Assembly: GCA_003695015.1 (NCBI GenBank)
Contig: RFJD01000273.1
Coordinates: forward strand, 1 to 5,903
Reading direction: 5' to 3'
Source of the DNA: Verrucomicrobiota bacterium
GTDB lineage: Bacteria > Verrucomicrobiota > Verrucomicrobiia > Limisphaerales > J093
Length of the DNA: 5,903 bases
Position 1 is the first letter of the stretch. Each line of letters opens with the position of its first letter. A program made the translations under genes and the position numbers. Below the pieces are notes generated by a model. The model was not told the DNA's origin. It ran no database searches and saw nothing but the letters and a program-made list of their open reading frames with translations. Below, one piece after another: positions 1 to 5,903 of this stretch.

Positions 1-40
1 GGCGGCCGCGGGCGGCTGTTGCCGGCGGGCGTCTCGCTGG

Positions 41-69
41 TTGCGCCCGGGGGGCGCCTCTGGTATGAG
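41..69 (+). promoter_or_regulatory. Candidate sigma-70-type promoter of gltBD with extended -10
   Basis: TTGCGC at 41-46 matches the -35 consensus at three of six positions. After a 17-base spacer, TATGAG at 64-69 matches the -10 consensus at four of six. The TGG at 61-63 supplies an extended -10 element (TGnTATnAn). Transcription would start near 75-77, giving a leader of about 40 bases before the gltB ATG. This is the most AT-containing part of an otherwise very GC-rich upstream region. The match is weak and found by eye, the sigma factor preferences of this organism are unknown, and the true promoter could lie left of the window. Confidence 0.3.
43..57. repeat. Short GC inverted repeat upstream of gltB
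   Basis: GCGCCC at 43-48 and GGGCGC at 52-57 form a perfect 6-base inverted repeat around a GGG spacer. It overlaps the candidate -35 and the spacer of the putative gltBD promoter, so it could be an operator. It could also be the stem of a terminator for a gene left of the window, but no T-run follows on the + strand. In DNA this rich in G and C such a repeat is often chance. Confidence 0.2.
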
Positions 70-80
70 TTTCCGGCTTT

Positions 81-102
81 TGCGCGCCAAGGGGTGCGCG
101 CC
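81..102 (+). repeat. Short direct repeat able to form a hairpin in the gltB leader
   Basis: TGCGCGCC occurs at 81-88 and again at 95-102, separated by AAGGGG. Because GCGCGC is self-complementary, the copies at 82-87 and 96-101 can also pair as a 6-base all-GC stem around an 8-base loop, CAAGGGGT. The structure ends 15 bases before the gltB start codon. It could be a paired regulator site, a leader hairpin affecting translation, or chance in GC-rich DNA. No T-run follows it, so it is not an intrinsic terminator. Confidence 0.3.
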
Positions 103-116
103 CCGAAACACCCGAG

Positions 117-3100
117 ATGGCAAGTCAACCAAAGACACTCGACGAGCAGCGACTGACTCCGGCTCGAACGCCGCGTGCGATGGCGGGACTGCCCCCGCGT
201 CAGGGCCTGTACGATCCGTGGTTCGAGAAGGACGCCTGTGGCGTGGGATTCGTGGTCCAAATGAAAGGCCGCAAGTCCCACACCATCATCGAACAAGGCC
301 TCCAGATCCTGCTGCATCTGACCCACCGCGGCGCCTGCGGGGCCGAGCCCAACACCGGTGACGGGGCGGGCATCCTGATGCAAACGCCGCATCGCTTCCT
401 GGCCGCAGCGGTCCGCGAGGCCGGCTTCGAACTGCCGGAGGCGGGACAGTACGGCGTGGGGATGTTGTTCCTGCCGAAGGACCCCGCCCAGCGGGAGGCG
501 TGCGAGCAGGCCTTCGAGCGGATCGCCGCCGAGGAGGGACAGCCGGTGATCGGCTGGCGCACGGTGCCCACGGACAATTCGATGATCGGCAAGACCGCCT
601 TGGAGTCCGAGCCGTTCATCCGACAGGTGTTCCTGCGTCGCGGCGAGGGGTTGGCGGATCAACTGGCTTTCGAGCGCAAACTTTACGTCATCCGCAAGCG
701 GGCCGAGCACGAGATCCGTTACGGTGAGCTGCCCGGGCGGGAGTTCTTCTACTTCACGAGCCTGTCGTCGCGGACGCTCGTGTACAAGGGGATGCTTACG
801 CCGGAGCAACTGCCGGTGTACTACCCGGACCTGAAGGACGAACGGATGGAGAGCGCGCTGGCGTTGGTGCATTCGCGCTTCAGCACCAACACCTTCCCGA
901 GTTGGAGCCGCGCCCATCCTTACCGTTTTTTGGCCCACAACGGCGAAATCAACACCCTCCGGGGCAACGTCAACTGGATGCACGCCCGGCAGGCGTTGTT
1001 CCAGAGCCCGCTGTTCGGGGAGGACATCGAGAAGATCAAGCCGGTGATCGACCCGGACGGCAGCGACTCGGCCATGTTCGACAACTGCCTCGAGATGCTG
1101 GCGTTGACCGGCCGGTCGCTCCCGCACGCGGTGATGATGATGATCCCCGAGCCGTGGGAGAACCACGAGAGCATGTCGCCGGAGCGGAAGGCGTTCTACC
1201 GCTACCACGCGGCCTTGATGGAGCCGTGGGACGGGCCGGCCTCGATCGCCTTCACCGACGGCACCTGCATCGGGGCGGTGCTGGATCGCAACGGCCTCCG
1301 GCCGTCCCGCTATTACGTCACCAAGGACGATCTGGTGATCATGGCCTCGGAGGTGGGCGTGTTGCCCGTGCCGCCGGAGAACGTCGCCCACAAGGGCCGC
1401 CTCCAGCCGGGCCGCATGTTCCTGGTGGACATGAGCGAGGGGCGCATCATCGCCGATGAGGAGATCAAGGCCCGGATGACCTCGGCCGCGCCCTACCAGC
1501 AGTGGCTGGACGAACAGATGGTCGAGCTGGAGAAACTGCCCGAGCCGCCCGAGGTCGCCCAACCGGATCACGAGACCGTGACCCAACGCCAGCAGGCCTT
1601 CGGCTACACCTTCGAGGAACTGCGGATGCTGCTGGCGCCCATGGCCCAAAACGGCGTCGAAGCCGTCGGCTCGATGGGCAACGACGCGCCCCTGGCGGTT
1701 TTCTCGAAGCGGCCCCAACTGCTCTACAATTACTTCAAGCAGCTCTTCGCCCAGGTCACCAACCCGCCCATCGACTGCATCCGTGAGGAGATCATCACGT
1801 CGGCCCAGACGATGATCGGTTCGGAGGGCAACCTCCTCGATCCGCGGCCGGAGAGCTGCCACATGGTCCAGCTCCCCCATCCGATCCTCACCAACGAGGA
1901 CCTGGCCAAGCTGCTCCACATCTGCCATGGCCAGTTCAAAGGGCGCAGCCTGCCCATCCTGTTCGACGCCGACGGCGGCGGGGCGGCGCTCGAACGCGCC
2001 ATGGAGGAGCTGTTCGCCGCGGCCGACCAAGCCATCGCCGACGGCGTCAACATCCTCATTCTGTCCGACCGGGGCGTGGACGCCGAGCGGGCGCCCATCC
2101 CGGCCCTGCTGGCGGTGGCCGGTTTGCACCACCACCTGATCCGCCAAGGCACCCGCACTCGCGTGAGCATCGTCCTCGAATCGGGCGAGCCACGGGAGGT
2201 CCACCATTTTGCCGTGTTGATCGGGTACGGTTGCGACGCCATCAACCCATACCTGGCGTTCGAGACCTTGGACGACATGATCCGGCAGGGCTTGCTGGAG
2301 GGGCTCACCCCGGCCGAGGCGCACAAGAACTACATCAAGGCCGCGGTGAAGGGCGTGGTGAAGGTGATGTCCAAGATGGGCATCTCGACCGTGGCCAGCT
2401 ACCGGGGCGCCCAGATCTTCGAGGCGTTGGGCATCAGCCAGGAGGTCATCGACAAGTACTTCACTTGGACGCCCTCCCGCATCGGCGGCGTCGGCTTGAA
2501 CGAGATCGCCGAGGAAAGCCGCCTGCGCCACCGCGCCGCCTTCCCGCCGCGTCCGGCCAACGGGCACGTGCTGCCGACCGGCGGCGACTATCAGTGGCGC
2601 AAGGAAGGCGAGTACCACCTGTTCAACCCGGAGACCGTCCACCTCCTGCAAAAGGCGGTGCGGACCGGCAGTTACGAGGTTTACAAGGAGTACGCCCGGC
2701 GGATCAACGACCAGTCCGAGCAGGTCTGCACCCTGCGGGGCATGCTCAAGTTCAAACCGCGCCAGCCAATCCCGATCGAGGAGGTCGAGCCGATCGAGAA
2801 CATCATGAAGCGGTTCAAGACCGGCGCCATGAGCTACGGCTCGATCAGCAAGGAGGCCCACGAGACCCTGGCCATCGCCATGAACCGGATCGGGGGCAAG
2901 AGCAACACCGGCGAGGGCGGTGAGGATCCGGAGCGGTTCACTTGGACCAACGAACGCGGCGACTCGAAGTGCTCCGCCATCAAGCAGGTGGCCAGCGGCC
3001 GGTTCGGCGTGACCATCCACTACCTGGTCAACTCCAAGGAAATCCAGATCAAGATGGCCCAGGGCGCCAAGCCCGGCGAGGGCGGCCAGTTGCCCGGCCG

Positions 3101-4775
3101 GAAGGTCTATCCATGGGTGGCCAAGGTCCGGCATTCGACGCCGGGCGTGGGCCTGATTTCCCCGCCGCCGCACCACGACATTTACTCGATCGAGGACCTG
3201 GCCCAGCTCATCCATGACCTCAAGAACGCCAATCCTTGGGCGCGCATCTCGGTGAAGCTCGTGGCCGAGGTCGGCGTGGGCACCATCGCCGCCGGCGTTG
3301 CCAAGGGGCATGCCGACGTGGTGCTGATCAGCGGTTACGACGGCGGCACCGGCGCCTCGCCCCAGACCAGCATCAAGCACGCCGGTCTGCCGTGGGAACT
3401 CGGTCTGGCCGAAACCCACCAGACCCTCGTCCTCAACAACCTCCGCAGCCGCATCGTGGTCGAAACCGACGGCCAGATGAAGACCGGCCGCGACGTGGTC
3501 ATCGCCGCGTTGTTGGGCGCGGAGGAATACGGTTTCTCGACCGCCCCGTTGGTGACGATGGGCTGCATCATCATGCGGGTCTGCCACAAGAACACCTGTC
3601 CGGTCGGCGTCGCCACCCAGGACCCGCGTCTGCGGCAGCGGTTCGCCGGCGACCCGGATCACGTGGTCAACTACTTCAAGTTCGTGGCCCAGGAGGTGCG
3701 GGAGTTGATGGCCCAACTGGGCTTCCGGACCATCGACGAGATGATCGGTCACACCGAGGTGCTGGAGCCCGACGACGCCCTCCGCCATTGGAAGTCGCGC
3801 GGGGTGGACTTCAGCAACATCCTCTACCAGCCGCCGGTGGGGCCGGAGATCGGGCGCTATTGCCAGATCGAACAACAACACGGGTTGGAGCACTCGCTGG
3901 ACCGCACGGTGTTGCTGGACCTGTGCCGACCGGCGATCGAGAACGGCGAATCGGTCCGCGCCGAACTGCCCATTCAGAACATCCACCGGGTGGTCGGCAC
4001 CATCACCTCCCACGAGCTGGTCAAGCGGCGCGGCCCCGAGGGCCTGCCGGAGGACACCATCCGGCTGCACTTCCGCGGCTCGGCCGGACAGAGCTTCGGC
4101 GCGTTCATCGCCCCGGGCATGACCTTCCTGCTCGAAGGCGACTCGAACGACTACATCGGCAAGGGGCTTTCGGGCGGGAAGATCATCGTCGTGCCGCCGC
4201 GCGAGGCCACGTTCGTGCCGGAGGAGAACATCATCATCGGCAACGTGGCCTTCTATGGCGCCACGTCGGGCGAAGCCTACATCCGCGGCGTGGCCGGCGA
4301 GCGGTTCTGCGTCCGCAACAGCGGCGTCCGGGCGGTTGTCGAGGGCGTCGGCGACCACGGCTGCGAGTACATGACCGGCGGCCGGGTGGTCGTGCTGGGG
4401 CCGACCGGCCGGAACTTCGCCGCGGGCATGTCCGGCGGCATCGCCTACGTGCTGGACGAGGCGGGCGACTTCGCCGAGAAACGCTGCAACCGCGCCATGG
4501 TCGGGCTCGAATCCCTCGAAGACCCCGAGGAAATCGAGGAGGTCCGCGCCCTCATCCAGCGCCATGCCGAATACACCCGCAGCGAGCGCGCCCTGCACAT
4601 CCTCGCTCACTGGGACGAATACCAGCCGCGCTTCGTGAAGGTCATCCCGCACGACTACAAGCGGGTCATCGAGACCTTCAAGGCCGTGCAGCGCGAGGGC
4701 CTCTCGGGCGACGCCGCCTGGATGGCCGCCTTCGAAGCCAACGCCCGCGATGCCGCGCGCGTCTCCGGCAACTGA
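117..4775 (+). CDS. gltB: Glutamate synthase large (alpha) subunit, complete
   Basis: This cytoplasmic iron-sulfur flavoprotein makes two glutamates from glutamine and 2-oxoglutarate using electrons passed on by GltD. It has 1552 residues, close to the usual 1480-1550. Residues 1-40 look like the propeptide that is removed to expose the nucleophile Cys41 (DACGVGF). The class II glutaminase domain spans about 41-450, with RFSTNTFP at 254-261, HNGEIN at 274-279 and DPDGSDS at 312-318. A central linker domain spans about 490-775. The FMN barrel spans about 820-1210, with GEGGE at 932-936, ISPPPHHDIYS at 1014-1024, SGYDGGTGASP at 1072-1082 and ETDGQMKTGRD at 1116-1126. Cys1150, Cys1156 and Cys1161, spaced X5 and X4, are the 3Fe-4S ligands. 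The C-terminal glycine-rich beta-helix (GXGXG) spans about 1320-1450, for example GKGLSGGK at 1348-1355. An in-frame TGA at 66-68, with no ATG, GTG or TTG before 117, makes ATG 117 the first possible start. The only nearby alternative is Met22 at 180. No Shine-Dalgarno sequence is visible. I see no frameshift or missing key residue. A ferredoxin-dependent GOGAT is unlikely because gltD follows. Confidence 0.98.
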   Translation: MASQPKTLDEQRLTPARTPRAMAGLPPRQGLYDPWFEKDACGVGFVVQMKGRKSHTIIEQGLQILLHLTHRGACGAEPNTGDGAGILMQTPHRFLAAAVREAGFELPEAGQYGVGMLFLPKDPAQREACEQAFERIAAEEGQPVIGWRTVPTDNSMIGKTALESEPFIRQVFLRRGEGLADQLAFERKLYVIRKRAEHEIRYGELPGREFFYFTSLSSRTLVYKGMLTPEQLPVYYPDLKDERMESALALVHSRFSTNTFPSWSRAHPYRFLAHNGEINTLRGNVNWMHARQALFQSPLFGEDIEKIKPVIDPDGSDSAMFDNCLEMLALTGRSLPHAVMMMIPEPWENHESMSPERKAFYRYHAALMEPWDGPASIAFTDGTCIGAVLDRNGLRPSRYYVTKDDLVIMASEVGVLPVPPENVAHKGRLQPGRMFLVDMSEGRIIADEEIKARMTSAAPYQQWLDEQMVELEKLPEPPEVAQPDHETVTQRQQAFGYTFEELRMLLAPMAQNGVEAVGSMGNDAPLAVFSKRPQLLYNYFKQLFAQVTNPPIDCIREEIITSAQTMIGSEGNLLDPRPESCHMVQLPHPILTNEDLAKLLHICHGQFKGRSLPILFDADGGGAALERAMEELFAAADQAIADGVNILILSDRGVDAERAPIPALLAVAGLHHHLIRQGTRTRVSIVLESGEPREVHHFAVLIGYGCDAINPYLAFETLDDMIRQGLLEGLTPAEAHKNYIKAAVKGVVKVMSKMGISTVASYRGAQIFEALGISQEVIDKYFTWTPSRIGGVGLNEIAEESRLRHRAAFPPRPANGHVLPTGGDYQWRKEGEYHLFNPETVHLLQKAVRTGSYEVYKEYARRINDQSEQVCTLRGMLKFKPRQPIPIEEVEPIENIMKRFKTGAMSYGSISKEAHETLAIAMNRIGGKSNTGEGGEDPERFTWTNERGDSKCSAIKQVASGRFGVTIHYLVNSKEIQIKMAQGAKPGEGGQLPGRKVYPWVAKVRHSTPGVGLISPPPHHDIYSIEDLAQLIHDLKNANPWARISVKLVAEVGVGTIAAGVAKGHADVVLISGYDGGTGASPQTSIKHAGLPWELGLAETHQTLVLNNLRSRIVVETDGQMKTGRDVVIAALLGAEEYGFSTAPLVTMGCIIMRVCHKNTCPVGVATQDPRLRQRFAGDPDHVVNYFKFVAQEVRELMAQLGFRTIDEMIGHTEVLEPDDALRHWKSRGVDFSNILYQPPVGPEIGRYCQIEQQHGLEHSLDRTVLLDLCRPAIENGESVRAELPIQNIHRVVGTITSHELVKRRGPEGLPEDTIRLHFRGSAGQSFGAFIAPGMTFLLEGDSNDYIGKGLSGGKIIVVPPREATFVPEENIIIGNVAFYGATSGEAYIRGVAGERFCVRNSGVRAVVEGVGDHGCEYMTGGRVVVLGPTGRNFAAGMSGGIAYVLDEAGDFAEKRCNRAMVGLESLEDPEEIEEVRALIQRHAEYTRSERALHILAHWDEYQPRFVKVIPHDYKRVIETFKAVQREGLSGDAAWMAAFEANARDAARVSGN

Positions 4776-4824
4776 GCCGCCGCGGCCCCCACCAACCTTG
4801 CCAGACCGAACCTGACGACAATCG
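4776..4824 (+). other. gltB-gltD intergenic gap, no terminator
   Basis: This 49-base spacer begins with an 8-base perfect palindrome, GCCGCGGC at 4779-4786. It has no loop and no following T-run, so it is not an intrinsic terminator. No promoter-like pair of hexamers and no Shine-Dalgarno motif are seen before the gltD ATG. An in-frame TGA at 4813-4815 closes the gltD frame upstream. The short gap and shared strand support transcription of both genes as one operon (inference). Confidence 0.7.
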
Positions 4825-5903
4825 ATGGGAAAACCGACCGGATTCCTCGAATACGAACGGGAGACACCGCAGGACCGTCCGCCCGCCGAGCGGGTGAAGG
4901 ATTGGAACGAGTTCCACCACCACCTGCCGGTGGAAAAGCTCCGGACGCAGGGGGCGCGTTGCATGGATTGCGGCATCCCCTTCTGCCACACCGGCAAGCT
5001 GCTCAGCGGCATGGCCTCGGGGTGCCCGATCAACAACCTCATCCCCGAGTGGAACGACCTGGTCTATCGCGGCCTGATGCGGGAGGCCATCGACCGCCTG
5101 CACAAGACCAACAACTTCCCCGAGTTCACCGGCCGCGTCTGTCCGGCGCCCTGTGAAGGCTCCTGCACCGTGGGCATCCACTCGCCCCCGGTGACCATCA
5201 AGGCCATCGAGTGCCACATCATCGACCACGCCTGGGAGCAGGGCTGGGTCCGGCCCAAGCCCCCGGCCGTCCGCACCGGCAAGAAGGTCGCCATCGTCGG
5301 CTCCGGCCCCGCCGGCCTCGCCGCCGCCGCCCAGCTCAACAAGGTCGGTCACTCGGTGACCGTCTTCGAACGCGAGGACCGGGTCGGCGGCCTGCTCATG
5401 TACGGCATCCCCAACATGAAGCTGGACAAACAAATCGTTCAGCGGCGCATCGACATCATGGCGCAGGAGGGGGTGACGTTCCGCACCGGCGTGGCCGTGG
5501 GCAGGGACTACCCGGCCGGCAAACTGCTCGAGGAATTCGACGCGGTCATCCTTTGCACCGGCGCCACCCGGCCTCGCGACCTCCAAGTCCCCGGCCGCGA
5601 ACTCCAAGGCGTTCACTTCGCCATGGAGTTCCTCACCGAGAACACCCGCTCGCTGCTCGACGGCAAGCCCTCCCCACGCTTCATCTCCGCCAAGGACAAG
5701 GACGTCGTGGTCGTCGGCGGCGGTGACACCGGCACCGATTGCGTGGGCACGGCCATCCGGCACGGTTGCCGGAGCGTCGTCCAGATCGAGATCATGCCCT
5801 GCCCGCCCAAGGAACGGCGGCCGGACAATCCCTGGCCCGAGTGGCCGCGCATCCTGCGCACCGACTACGGCCAGGAGGAGGCCATCGCCCTGTTCGGCCA
5901 CGA
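4825..5903 (+). CDS. gltD: Glutamate synthase small (beta) subunit, 3' end cut by window edge
   Basis: This subunit oxidises NAD(P)H on FAD and sends electrons through iron-sulfur clusters to GltB. The window holds 359 codons plus two bases, with no stop. Family members are about 470-500 residues, so roughly a quarter is missing, including the last FAD-contacting segment. The N-terminal cluster domain has Cys46, Cys49, Cys54 and Cys67, then Cys106, Cys110 and Cys114 (GRVCPAPCEGSC), fitting two 4Fe-4S clusters. The FAD Rossmann motif is GSGPAG at 159-164, with the acidic residue Glu182 ending the second strand and GGLLMYGIP at 188-196. The NAD(P)H Rossmann motif is GGGDTGTDC at 298-306. An in-frame TGA at 4813-4815 and no other start before it make ATG 4825 secure. 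It lies 49 bases after gltB and is probably cotranscribed. Related flavoproteins with this fold (dihydropyrimidine dehydrogenase N-terminal part, NfnB-type subunits) are less likely given the adjacent gltB and the close GltD motifs. Confidence 0.96.
   Translation, partial: MGKPTGFLEYERETPQDRPPAERVKDWNEFHHHLPVEKLRTQGARCMDCGIPFCHTGKLLSGMASGCPINNLIPEWNDLVYRGLMREAIDRLHKTNNFPEFTGRVCPAPCEGSCTVGIHSPPVTIKAIECHIIDHAWEQGWVRPKPPAVRTGKKVAIVGSGPAGLAAAAQLNKVGHSVTVFEREDRVGGLLMYGIPNMKLDKQIVQRRIDIMAQEGVTFRTGVAVGRDYPAGKLLEEFDAVILCTGATRPRDLQVPGRELQGVHFAMEFLTENTRSLLDGKPSPRFISAKDKDVVVVGGGDTGTDCVGTAIRHGCRSVVQIEIMPCPPKERRPDNPWPEWPRILRTDYGQEEAIALFGH

Noticed and set aside
1..156. A frame open from the left edge to TGA 154-156, and another to TGA 66-68, that could be the 3' end of an upstream gene.
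   Set aside because: The tails are short (51 and at most 22 codons) and show no recognisable family. The longer one would overlap the gltB start by 40 bases. Sequence to the left is needed to decide, so no gene is called.
1134..1145. A run of four ATGATG-type triplets that looks like a microsatellite.
   Set aside because: It encodes the conserved HAVMMMIPE segment of GltB and is explained by the protein sequence.
4779..4786. Palindrome GCCGCGGC just after the gltB stop as a possible terminator.
   Set aside because: It has no loop, is only 8 bases long and has no T-run after it; gltD follows within 49 bases on the same strand.
3236..4897. A 553-codon open frame on the + strand in another frame, inside gltB and running across the gap into gltD.
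   Set aside because: Its product is very rich in R, G, P and H with no motif. It overlaps the conserved FMN, 3Fe-4S and GXGXG parts of gltB and is a frame shadow caused by high GC.
4678..5901. A 407-codon open frame on the - strand opposite gltD.
   Set aside because: It lies antisense to gltD, whose codons give a complete set of family motifs. Its product is a low-complexity mix of A, G, D, R and V with no recognisable domain, as expected for the complement of GC-rich coding DNA.
1..5903. The possibility of a new biological system in the window.
   Set aside because: Both genes are core nitrogen assimilation genes in the usual order with intact motifs. Nothing in the remaining 165 bases suggests an extra gene, RNA or mobile element.

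Overview
The window holds one recognisable unit: a gltB-gltD operon for glutamate synthase (glutamine:2-oxoglutarate aminotransferase, GOGAT). Both genes are on the + strand. The large (alpha) subunit gene gltB is complete (117-4775). The small (beta) subunit gene gltD starts at 4825 and runs off the right edge at 5903, with about 359 codons present. Together they cover about 97% of the sequence. No RNA gene, mobile element, CRISPR array or defence gene is visible.

Layout. Bases 1-116 are a GC-rich upstream region with a weak candidate promoter (extended -10 at 61-69, -35-like at 41-46) and a short repeat that can form a hairpin just before gltB. Bases 117-4775 are gltB. Bases 4776-4824 are a 49-base gap with no terminator. 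Bases 4825-5903 are gltD, truncated only by the window edge.

How the genes work together. GltB splits glutamine with its N-terminal cysteine amidotransferase domain and channels the ammonia to an FMN barrel, where it condenses with 2-oxoglutarate and is reduced to glutamate. GltD takes hydride from a pyridine nucleotide onto FAD and passes electrons through its two 4Fe-4S clusters and the 3Fe-4S cluster of GltB to FMN. With glutamine synthetase this forms the GS-GOGAT ammonium assimilation cycle. All key residues I looked for are present in both proteins, so the enzyme looks functional.

Organism. The DNA is GC-rich and bacterial, with strong G/C bias at third codon positions. The GltD sequence is of the class shared by plants, actinobacteria and several environmental phyla, not the E. 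coli class. Neither gene has a clear Shine-Dalgarno sequence. This is loosely compatible with a GC-rich environmental lineage such as Verrucomicrobiota, Planctomycetota, Acidobacteriota or the former Deltaproteobacteria, but I cannot assign a phylum from these two genes by eye.

I found no sign of a previously undescribed system. The points worth a second look are small: the leader of gltB, the lack of ribosome binding sites, and the nucleotide-binding and cluster-loop features of GltD.
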